Of a stretch of DNA of 13,505 nt, positions 1 to 6,874 are shown piece after piece. The stretch is taken from NCBI GenBank assembly GCA_949297205.1, contig CASFSH010000289.1:1-13505 (forward strand), in the 5' to 3' direction. This DNA is from an uncultured Bacillota bacterium. Lineage in GTDB: Bacteria > Bacillota > Clostridia > UBA1381. The position numbers and the translations under genes were made by a program. The first letter of the stretch is position 1. Every line of letters starts with the position of its first letter. Under the pieces are notes generated by a model. The model saw only the letters and a program-made list of their open reading frames with translations, was not told the DNA's origin and ran no database searches.

Positions 1-2028
1 AAATATGAATATCACAGTGTTAACGAAACAGGGGAAGGGGACACTAAATGCGAATGGCTTGTTGACGGTAAAGTTGTTAAAACAGGAACGGTTTATACAG
101 TATCTTTTTCCGGAACAAAAACTGTTGAATTCAGAGTTACTCCTGTTGCTGTTAAAGCACCGGCAACGGGGGAAAGTGTATCGGTGACAAAATCTGTGAC
201 AGGAAGTACGTCGGGCGGCTCATCCGGAGGCGGAGGCGGGGGCGGTTCCGGTTCTGTCGGAGGCGGATCTACTTCTATTCTTCCGGTTGTAACAACACCC
301 GTAAATAATAACAATAATACTTCTCAAGTTAATATAACAGATATTGAAGGACATTGGGCAAACCAATACGCCTATGAAGCGGTTAATAAAAGTATTATGA
401 AGGTAAATTCAAATAATGAATTTTTGCCTGATAAAAATGTTACAAGAGCAGAAATGATCGAATATATCTTTAAGGCAATGGAATATACCGAAACGGATTA
501 TAAAGATGAATTTGGAGATGTTTCAAAGGACGCACCGTATTCCGGAATGCTTCAGACAATGGTAGATAAAGGCATTATAAGCAAAGACATCAAATTTAGA
601 CCTAATGACAATGTAAGCCGTGAGGAAGTTTGTAAAATTATATCAATTTCACTTGGACTTTCAAACAACGGAAACGAACTTGACGGATACACCGATATTG
701 GTCTTATAGGAGATTGGGCTGTTGAATATGTAAAAAATCTGATTGCTTCAAAAATTATGACAGGTGTATCAGATACTGAATTTTCTCCAAAAACCAATAT
801 AACCAATGCTCAGATTGCAAAGATTGTTTGCATGATAATAAATGATGAATATGTAGTTGTTTCAGGTAAAAACGAAGATGACAAAACGCAACAGACCAAT
901 AAATATGACGGTACTCAAACCACAATAGATACAAGCAAAGATGAATTTGTTGTTGCATTTGTCGGAGGGTCTCTTACACAGTTGGGAGAAGTCTGGAGAA
1001 ATGCGGTATGTGATAAGTTAAAGGAAAAAATGCCCGATAAAAACATTATCGGTATTAATGCCGGTGTAGGCGGAACAGGTTCTTCATACGGAACAAAGAG
1101 ATTCTATCATGACGCACTCTCTAAAAATCCTGATATGGTATTTATTGAATTTGCAATAAACGATATGTCATCTGATGAGTTTAACTCTACGGTATACATG
1201 GATCAAATGGTCATTCAGGCATTAAATGCTGAAAAAGTACCTGCGGTTGTTTTCTTATTTGCTCCCGATCCGACTTCAATTGTAAATGACAATATGGAAA
1301 AAATAAACAATCAGGTGAAGTGGAAAACACAGGTTGCCGATCATTATAACATTAAATGCATTAATGTATACGATTATATGAAAAAAGATTTGGAACAGCA
1401 GCAGAGTACAAACAAAGATATGACATGGGACAGATACTTATCGCCTTTATATACTTCAACAGGAGATAATACGTATGATGTACACGGAGGATATGAAAAA
1501 TATACACAGGCCATTATTGAACAAATTGATAATGATTATGATGCATTTTTGAAAACACCGAAAAATGTGGCTCCCTATTGCAGTGAAAACGAAACAGGCT
1601 TTGAATATAAATACATATCCTGCGATGACAGCCGTATAACATATAACGGTGAGTGGACAAAGCATGAGGAAGCTTTTAATGATGGAGATGTAAATTCCGT
1701 TTTGACAGACGCAAATCTTTTGTATTTTGATAATATTATGCAGTCAATAAATCCCGAAGAGGAAACGAGTTATGAATTTACAACCGATGCAAAAGCAGTT
1801 TCATTTGCACACATTTCATCAAAAGCAGGAATGAACGCCGATATTTACATTGACGGGGAATTTGCCGAAACTATGACAACAAAATCACAGGCACAAAACA
1901 TGGATTATGATACAAAGTGGTATCAGCTTCCGGATGATGGAAATAAGCATGAAGTGAAGGTGGTTTTGTCAACACCGTCACAAATAGAGTATGTATACAG
2001 TCTTGGAGCAATATATGAACAATATTAA
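1..2028 (+). CDS. SLH-anchored SGNH/GDSL esterase, 5' partial
   Basis: The frame is open from base 1 with no start, so only the C-terminal 675 residues are visible; numbering is from the window edge. Residues 1-60 are the end of an Ig-like module (YEYH, CEWLVDG, VEFRVTPVA) of the same type found in the 934-residue protein at 9514. A Gly-rich linker (about 71-92) follows. Three SLH motifs lie at about 112-160 (ITDIEGHWA, TRAE), 171-221 (SREE) and 230-281 (degenerate TNAQ). An SGNH hydrolase domain spans about 316-517 with all four blocks: Ser324 in GGSLT, Gly355 in NAGVGG, Asn387 in FAIND, and Asp493/His495 in DVHGG. The last 155 residues look like a beta-sandwich, perhaps carbohydrate binding. 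SGNH enzymes of this type are usually deacetylases of plant glycans, so I infer a surface-anchored acetylesterase; the exact substrate is unknown. The SLH block in mid-protein is unusual. The stop is 30 bases before the next gene, suggesting one operon. Confidence 0.85.
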   Translation, partial: KYEYHSVNETGEGDTKCEWLVDGKVVKTGTVYTVSFSGTKTVEFRVTPVAVKAPATGESVSVTKSVTGSTSGGSSGGGGGGGSGSVGGGSTSILPVVTTPVNNNNNTSQVNITDIEGHWANQYAYEAVNKSIMKVNSNNEFLPDKNVTRAEMIEYIFKAMEYTETDYKDEFGDVSKDAPYSGMLQTMVDKGIISKDIKFRPNDNVSREEVCKIISISLGLSNNGNELDGYTDIGLIGDWAVEYVKNLIASKIMTGVSDTEFSPKTNITNAQIAKIVCMIINDEYVVVSGKNEDDKTQQTNKYDGTQTTIDTSKDEFVVAFVGGSLTQLGEVWRNAVCDKLKEKMPDKNIIGINAGVGGTGSSYGTKRFYHDALSKNPDMVFIEFAINDMSSDEFNSTVYMDQMVIQALNAEKVPAVVFLFAPDPTSIVNDNMEKINNQVKWKTQVADHYNIKCINVYDYMKKDLEQQQSTNKDMTWDRYLSPLYTSTGDNTYDVHGGYEKYTQAIIEQIDNDYDAFLKTPKNVAPYCSENETGFEYKYISCDDSRITYNGEWTKHEEAFNDGDVNSVLTDANLLYFDNIMQSINPEEETSYEFTTDAKAVSFAHISSKAGMNADIYIDGEFAETMTTKSQAQNMDYDTKWYQLPDDGNKHEVKVVLSTPSQIEYVYSLGAIYEQY
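211..270 (+). repeat. Gly/Ser-rich linker-coding low-complexity tract
   Basis: This GC-rich stretch of GGC/GGA/GGT/TCC codons stands out in an AT-rich window. It encodes a flexible Gly/Ser linker between the Ig-like module and the first SLH motif. Its repetitive nature favours slippage. Bases 226-245 carry several closely spaced G runs on the coding strand. Confidence 0.8.
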
Positions 2029-2058
2029 AAAAGCTTTAACGGGAACGGTGAAAAGTAA

Positions 2059-5000
2059 ATGAAAAAGATAACCTCAATTATTATAACTTTAATTCTCGTG
2101 TTGGGAAACAGTGCTACGGCAATGGAGTTTTTTATAAAAAATAATGATGAGGGTATCATTATAGAAGGAAAAGCAGACAACAAAAAAGACAAAGTAAGCG
2201 TTACGGTTTATGACAGGAACAATAATCTTGTTTATATTGATCAGACAAGGAGCGATTCCGACGGAAATTTTCAATTTAAAGCCGGAGTGGGTGATCAGAC
2301 AGGTTTAAAAATTAAGGTTGGAGGAGAGGACTATTCTCCTGTACTTCAATATTCGGACGGGGTAAAAAATTATGACGTCTATTATATTGATGAATATTCA
2401 AACAATAATCAGCAGACAAAAGAAAATACATATTCAACAATATCCGAAGCTTATTCATATGCAAAAGACGGAGATGAATTTGTAATTTTAGGAAATGCTC
2501 AATGGGATTCGTCGTTAACAGGTGACAAAAAAGTAAAATTTACAAACGGCACATTGATTTTCAATTCGGGTGAAATAAACATACCTGCGGAGTTTGACAA
2601 TATTACACTTTCTTTTGACGGTGTAAATGATGTTGAATGTTGGGACATTAAATTCGGAGAAAATGTAAAAATTGACGGTGACATTTCATTGTATGCTGAA
2701 AATGTGCAGATTTACGGCGGCACTTTTAAAAACATAACGGCAGAACAAGTACAAATTTTCAAAAAGTCTGAATTTGAAAGTATAACAAACAGTACGGCTG
2801 TTGTTATAAATGATGATGTTGATTTTGATGAGAATAAAATTTCTTCGTGTGATTATGTTATAACAACAACATCAGGAGGAAATGTACAGACAGAAAACGG
2901 TGAAGTTTTGCTTATTCCGCAGGATGAAAGAGTCGTGAGTGTAAACGGAGGAGAATATTTAAAATATGCAAAGATTTCACAGCCGGGAAAATACAACGTA
3001 AGATACGATTACGATTTTAAACTGCATGAAATAAGAATCGAAAAAAATATTAACGGATATGCGGCGAGTGTCGATATAAGTATGTATAATCGAAATAACA
3101 GTTATGACAATCCTCTTTTAATTGCCGGAATTTATGACGAACAGAACAAGTTGATGAGTGTTTGTAATAAAACATTGGAAGCGGGAAGTGAGGGATGTGT
3201 TGATATTCCTTTGGGGAAAATTGATAAAAAAGGATTTTTGGTGAAATTTTATGTTTGGGATTCATTCAAAAATATGTGTCCCTTATGTGATGTTATAACA
3301 GCAAACGAAGAAGATGAACAAAATACTTGCGTATATGTTTGGGAAAATGGCAGCGATGAAAATGCGGGAACTATAACTTCTCCGTTTAAAACAATACATA
3401 GTGCATTAAACAGCATAAAAAACAGCACCGTACCTGTAACTGTTTATCTTCGTGAAGGGAAATATGTGCTTGATAAAGAAATTGTTTTTGATTCGGAATT
3501 TTCAAATATTGAAATAAAACCGTACAATGATGAAGAGGTGTCCTTAACAACCGCATACGAAATAAAAGGAACGGAATTTACAAAGGCAGATGATGAAATA
3601 TCAGCATTGGTAATTGACGATACAGCAAGAGAAAATCTTTTGTGCGTTTCACTTGATGATTTTGGAATATACGCATCAGGCGAGTATTCGGATTATACGA
3701 CAAGCACAAATGAAACGGTTATTCCCGTTATATCTCAGGATGACAAAAGAATGGAACTTTGCAGATACCCCGATTTTGGATATTTGTCTGTCGGAAACAA
3801 CATAACAGCCGGTGACGGTACGAATATATTTGGTTTTGATATATTAAACGGAATTGAACGTGCGGGTTTGTGGCACAGTACAGATATATATGCCGATGGA
3901 TATATCAAATATCACTGGCTTGATGCAAGAATAGGTGTAAATATCAGCCAAAGCGGAGAAAGTTATATTTTTAGAGCAAAGGATTCCACTCTTAAAATGG
4001 ATTCTGAAAGCGGAAACAAGGTAAGATTTGTAAATATTCCTGAAGAAATTACAATGCCGGGAGAATGGTATATTGATAAAAACGCCGGTAAGTTATATAT
4101 TTATCCTTATGAGGGATTTAATGATAACACTGTAATTACATATAATCCATATATAACAGATATAAACGATCTTATAAAAATTGATAATACGTCTTTAATT
4201 ACATTTGAAGATATAACATTCGAACATATAGGTACAGATGTGTTGGATATTTCGCAAAGTGACAGTATAAGTATAAAAAATTGCCGTTTTTATGATATTA
4301 TAGGAGAACCGGTCACAGCAAAAAAGAGTACAGAGATTTTAATAAGTGATAATATAATGAATAATTTAAGCGGCGGCGGAATAAGCGTTGAAGGCGGAAA
4401 TTCTGAAAAATTAATTAAAGCCAACAATATTGTAACAAATAATGAAATTTATGATTTTTCAAATGACAGAAGAACATATACTCCTGCAATAAGTTTTTCC
4501 GGATGCGGAAACACCGTAAGTCATAATAAAATATATGATGCTGGACATATGGCTGTCGGAATGGGTGGTATCGAATTTGTGTTCGAATATAATGACATTT
4601 CGGATGTTTGCAAAGAAACCGCAGATTCAGGTGCAATGTATGCAGGACAATACATTCATCTGGTGAACAATGTAATAAGATACAACTATTTTCATAATAT
4701 AAAAAACATAATCGGAGTGGGATATACGGTCAATGCCGTTTACTTTGACGAACTGTGGTCAAGCTGCGATGTTTATTCAAATGTTTTTTATGATGTTCAG
4801 CAGGCAGGGTTAATCGGCGGAGGACGAAGCAACAAATTTAGGAACAACCTGTTTATCGAATGTGACAGGTCAGTAATGATAGATTCAAGAGGTACCTCAT
4901 TGGAAAGTATAGAAGATCACAGGGCATATATAAATCTTTACTATTCTCCGTATCGCAGTGAAATATGGAAAAAAGAATTTCCGCTTGTTTACAATATATT

Positions 5001-5262
5001 GGAGGACGATCCTCTTTTGCCAAAATACAATGTAATTTCCGGAAATATTTTCATTGATACACCTATGCCGATACTCTCAGGTGTTGCACAGTCATTGACT
5101 GAATGTAAAAATAATTTATCATATGAAAAATTAGATGTTTTAGATTGTTTTTATGATTATGAAAATCAAAATTTCGGACTTTTAAAGGACAGCATTATTT
5201 ATTCGCAAAATCCTGATTTTGAAGAGATAAAATTTAATGAAATAGGAATTGTGAAAGAATAG
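2059..5262 (+). CDS. Secreted GH141-like right-handed beta-helix glycoside hydrolase with long N-terminal extension
   Basis: The protein has 1067 residues. The start is supported by a hydrophobic signal peptide (1-21, cleavage after ATA) and a modest GGTGA 7 bases upstream. Residues about 23-96 look like an Ig or carboxypeptidase-regulatory beta domain. About 97-300 is poorly defined and beta-rich. About 330-415 resembles a beta module common in clostridial exoproteins (LLIAGIYDEQ, VKFYVWDSF, CPLCD). The catalytic-type region starts near 422 (VYVWENGSDENAGT, SPFKTI, YLREGKYVL) and continues as a parallel beta-helix to about 1060. It shares landmarks with the protein at 6875: GYIKYHW near 614, TADSGAMY with Asp856, VYFDE with Asp897, GGGRSN, and YNILEDDPLLPKYNV. 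Asp856 and Asp897 are 41 residues apart, as in its paralogue. GH141 covers alpha-L-fucosidase and xylanase activities, so which bond is cut is open. No SLH or stalk domain is visible, so it is probably released or held through the extension. It is likely cotranscribed with the esterase upstream. Confidence 0.75.
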   Translation: MKKITSIIITLILVLGNSATAMEFFIKNNDEGIIIEGKADNKKDKVSVTVYDRNNNLVYIDQTRSDSDGNFQFKAGVGDQTGLKIKVGGEDYSPVLQYSDGVKNYDVYYIDEYSNNNQQTKENTYSTISEAYSYAKDGDEFVILGNAQWDSSLTGDKKVKFTNGTLIFNSGEINIPAEFDNITLSFDGVNDVECWDIKFGENVKIDGDISLYAENVQIYGGTFKNITAEQVQIFKKSEFESITNSTAVVINDDVDFDENKISSCDYVITTTSGGNVQTENGEVLLIPQDERVVSVNGGEYLKYAKISQPGKYNVRYDYDFKLHEIRIEKNINGYAASVDISMYNRNNSYDNPLLIAGIYDEQNKLMSVCNKTLEAGSEGCVDIPLGKIDKKGFLVKFYVWDSFKNMCPLCDVITANEEDEQNTCVYVWENGSDENAGTITSPFKTIHSALNSIKNSTVPVTVYLREGKYVLDKEIVFDSEFSNIEIKPYNDEEVSLTTAYEIKGTEFTKADDEISALVIDDTARENLLCVSLDDFGIYASGEYSDYTTSTNETVIPVISQDDKRMELCRYPDFGYLSVGNNITAGDGTNIFGFDILNGIERAGLWHSTDIYADGYIKYHWLDARIGVNISQSGESYIFRAKDSTLKMDSESGNKVRFVNIPEEITMPGEWYIDKNAGKLYIYPYEGFNDNTVITYNPYITDINDLIKIDNTSLITFEDITFEHIGTDVLDISQSDSISIKNCRFYDIIGEPVTAKKSTEILISDNIMNNLSGGGISVEGGNSEKLIKANNIVTNNEIYDFSNDRRTYTPAISFSGCGNTVSHNKIYDAGHMAVGMGGIEFVFEYNDISDVCKETADSGAMYAGQYIHLVNNVIRYNYFHNIKNIIGVGYTVNAVYFDELWSSCDVYSNVFYDVQQAGLIGGGRSNKFRNNLFIECDRSVMIDSRGTSLESIEDHRAYINLYYSPYRSEIWKKEFPLVYNILEDDPLLPKYNVISGNIFIDTPMPILSGVAQSLTECKNNLSYEKLDVLDCFYDYENQNFGLLKDSIIYSQNPDFEEIKFNEIGIVKE

Positions 5263-5291
5263 ATATTTTCATTAAGTGATAAATAAAAGAT

Positions 5292-5346
5292 AACAGGGCT
5301 ATGATAAATCGATTTTAAAAAACGATTACTCATGGCTCTGTTTTTA
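5292..5346 (+). terminator. Rho-independent terminator of the left operon
   Basis: A 12-bp stem pairs 5293-5304 (ACAGGGCTATGA) with 5330-5341 (TCATGGCTCTGT), including two G-U wobbles. An inner AATCG/CGATT helix lies in the loop, and a T run (TGTTTTTATT) follows. It begins 30 bases after the stop of the beta-helix gene. On the - strand the stem is followed only by a weak T-rich stretch, so it could also slow transcription coming from the AraC side, less convincingly. Confidence 0.8.
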
Positions 5347-5532
5347 TTCATTTGTTAATTCAATATATAGCGTTTTCAAATATACACTCTTTTTTATATG
5401 GCGAAATTTTTATTAATCATATTCACATAAGAAATTATCTGATAAATAAATAATATATTAATGGTATTTTGACTAAAAATACTTATATTTAAAAAAAAAC
5501 AATTCTATTTGTCGGTTTGTAATATTATATTC

Positions 5533-5561
5533 TTTACGCGATAATATTTGTATGATATAAT
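5533..5561 (+). promoter_or_regulatory. Promoter-like sequence pointing into the 3' end of the AraC gene
   Basis: TTTACG (5533-5538), a 17-base spacer and TATAAT (5556-5561), with TG one base before the -10 (extended -10), give a good match in form. It points to the + strand and would make antisense RNA to the regulator. The surrounding sequence is so AT-rich that a chance match is quite possible. Confidence 0.25.
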
Positions 5562-5615
5562 TACAATGTATAAATATAAGATAATTTTATAATTTTTTTT
5601 ATCATATGTGCACAA

Positions 5616-6512
5616 TTATTTAGGGCTTATAAAGCTCGCCGGATAGGAATCCGAGAGATTTTTCTGAAAATAACCGGGAGTGAAACCAAGATTTTGACGG
5701 AATGTTTTTGTAAAATGAGATGTGTTTTTAAATCCGCATTTTATGGCTGTTTCTTTTATGCTTAATCCTTCATACAGCATTTTTTGTGATTCTGCAAGTC
5801 GGCGCAATGTTATGTAGTGATGTATGGTCATTCCGGTTTCTTCTTTGAATGTTTCTGTGAGGTATGTTCTGTTGACAAAAAGATTGTCGGCAATTTGAGA
5901 AACGGAGATATTTTCGGTAAGATGCATTTCCACATATTGCAAAACTTTATTTGCCCATGATTCTGGAACAAAATCATCGAATTTTTCCATATGTGCATTT
6001 TTAAAACGGTCATTAATAAACATCATGATTTTAATAAATTTTATAAGGGTAACAAAGTGTTCGCTTGCTTGTTCGGCAAGACGGCATTCTTCAAAAAGTT
6101 TTATTGCTTTTTCGTGTTGTGTCATATTAAGATGAACCTTGTATGGAAGTGTTTTACCTATTTGGGATAAATCTATAAAAGGATAATTTCGTCGTGATTC
6201 TTCACCGATTATAGTCATATTTAAAAGAATATTTATTATGTATTCATCAAAGTTGATAACATATGATTCGTATTTTGTGTTAATGTTACGCAGAGATTTA
6301 TGTATTTGCAGTTTGGGAATTATTACGAGATCATACGGTTTGACACTGATAAAATTACCGTTGATAAAATAGTATTCGCCACCGCAAATATTATAATATA
6401 TTTCATATTGTGCATGTAGGTGAGGAACTGTAGGTACAGTATTATAGGTGTTGTGTGCAATCAAAAATTGTGAACCGTAATTTTGAAAAAGAGAAAACTT
6501 TTTATATTGCAT
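5616..6512 (-). CDS. AraC-family transcriptional regulator
   Basis: The protein has 298 residues, typical for the two-domain AraC family. Residues about 15-90 form a cupin-like effector domain with an HLH motif at 31-33 (PHLHAQYEIYY) and a VKPYDLVIIP turn, as in sugar-sensing members. Residues about 186-285 are the AraC DNA-binding domain with two helix-turn-helix units: ISVSQIADNLFVNRTYLTETF, then SIKETAIKCGFKNTSHFTKTF followed by the signature NLGFTPGYF. I start it at 6512 because an AAGAGG sits 7 bases upstream and a strong promoter lies just beyond. A start at 6569 would place the reading frame across that promoter. It is divergent from the beta-helix operon at 6875, so it most likely activates that operon on sensing an oligosaccharide. 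Control of the left operon, or autoregulation, is possible too. The inducer is unknown. Confidence 0.93.
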   Translation of the reverse strand: MQYKKFSLFQNYGSQFLIAHNTYNTVPTVPHLHAQYEIYYNICGGEYYFINGNFISVKPYDLVIIPKLQIHKSLRNINTKYESYVINFDEYIINILLNMTIIGEESRRNYPFIDLSQIGKTLPYKVHLNMTQHEKAIKLFEECRLAEQASEHFVTLIKFIKIMMFINDRFKNAHMEKFDDFVPESWANKVLQYVEMHLTENISVSQIADNLFVNRTYLTETFKEETGMTIHHYITLRRLAESQKMLYEGLSIKETAIKCGFKNTSHFTKTFRQNLGFTPGYFQKNLSDSYPASFISPK

Positions 6513-6519
6513 AGTTATA

Positions 6520-6525
6520 CCTCTT
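6520..6525 (-). promoter_or_regulatory. Ribosome binding site of the AraC gene
   Basis: AAGAGG on the - strand lies 7 bases before the ATG at 6512. It decides the start: the alternative ATG at 6569 is inside the promoter. Confidence 0.75.
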
Positions 6526-6540
6526 GTTTTTTTTATTTGA

Positions 6541-6569
6541 ATTATATCATTAAAACCGGTGAAAGTCAA
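6541..6569 (-). promoter_or_regulatory. Sigma-A promoter of the AraC gene
   Basis: On the - strand TTGACT (6569-6564) and TATAAT (6546-6541) are separated by 17 bases, nearly consensus. The predicted start near 6534 leaves a leader of about 20 bases with the ribosome binding site, consistent with constitutive expression of a regulator. Confidence 0.85.
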
Positions 6570-6673
6570 CTGTTTAACACAAATATTGAATACATATAAT
6601 AATAGATTTTATTACTAAATTTAATGAAGAAATATATAACGCATATCGTAATTATATTTTGTTTTGTCTAATG

Positions 6674-6715
6674 GCAAGATTTGTTGAATAAATAATTATA
6701 ATTAGCAAGAATTGT
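6674..6715 (+). promoter_or_regulatory. Direct repeat, candidate AraC-type operator
   Basis: GCAAGATTTGT (6674-6684) and GCAAGAATTGT (6705-6715) match at 10 of 11 bases in the same orientation, offset by 31 bases, about three helical turns. AraC-family proteins commonly bind direct repeats on one helix face, with the near site at the -35 region. The second copy here reaches exactly the -35 position of a candidate promoter for the right operon. That the local regulator binds here is inference. Confidence 0.45.
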
Positions 6716-6743
6716 GTGTACAAAAATGACGTAAAAGTATAAA
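6715..6743 (+). promoter_or_regulatory. Candidate activator-dependent promoter of the right operon
   Basis: TATAAA at 6738-6743 is a fair -10. The -35 position 17 bases upstream reads TGTGTA, a poor match, as expected where an activator replaces -35 contacts. It is next to the proximal GCAAGAATTGT copy. The start would be near 6750, giving a leader of about 125 bases with no convincing riboswitch-like fold. Confidence 0.4.
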
Positions 6744-6785
6744 ATTAAAAAAAGGTAAAGTGATTTTTACAGAATAGAAAAAAGT

Positions 6786-6813
6786 TTGCTTGCAGGGGAC
6801 AAAGAAATAAAAT
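6786..6813 (+). promoter_or_regulatory. Alternative promoter of the right operon
   Basis: TTGCTT (6786-6791), a 16-base spacer and TAAAAT (6808-6813) form a weak sigma-A-like promoter closer to the gene. It competes with the candidate at 6715-6743, and the sequence alone does not decide between them. Confidence 0.3.
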
Positions 6814-6874
6814 TATCAATGTACATTATCTGGTTTACAAAAATAAGCAATAGACAGAAAGAGAGGATATTTTA

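Larger units (their letters stand above)
5263..5615. other. Convergent intergenic region without genes
   Basis: These 353 bases separate the 3' ends of the beta-helix gene (+) and the AraC gene (-). The sequence is extremely AT-rich. It holds a clear hairpin terminator near the left end and a promoter-like sequence near the right. I see no coding sequence with a ribosome binding site and no structured RNA. Confidence 0.7.

Noticed and set aside
93..314. - strand Pro-rich reading frame
   Set aside because: It is the complement of the Gly-rich linker codons, with no start signal of its own.
184..2028. GTG at 184 as the start of the esterase gene
   Set aside because: The frame is open back to base 1 and encodes a recognisable Ig-like module. 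There is no ribosome binding site before 184, so the gene is 5' truncated by the window.
5263..5615. Small RNA, tRNA, CRISPR or mobile element in the convergent gap
   Set aside because: No cloverleaf, spaced repeats, terminal inverted repeats or transposase remnants were seen, only a terminator and AT-rich sequence.
6818..6827. AATGTACATT palindrome in the leader of the right operon
   Set aside because: Ten-base AT-rich palindromes are expected by chance here, and AraC proteins favour direct repeats.
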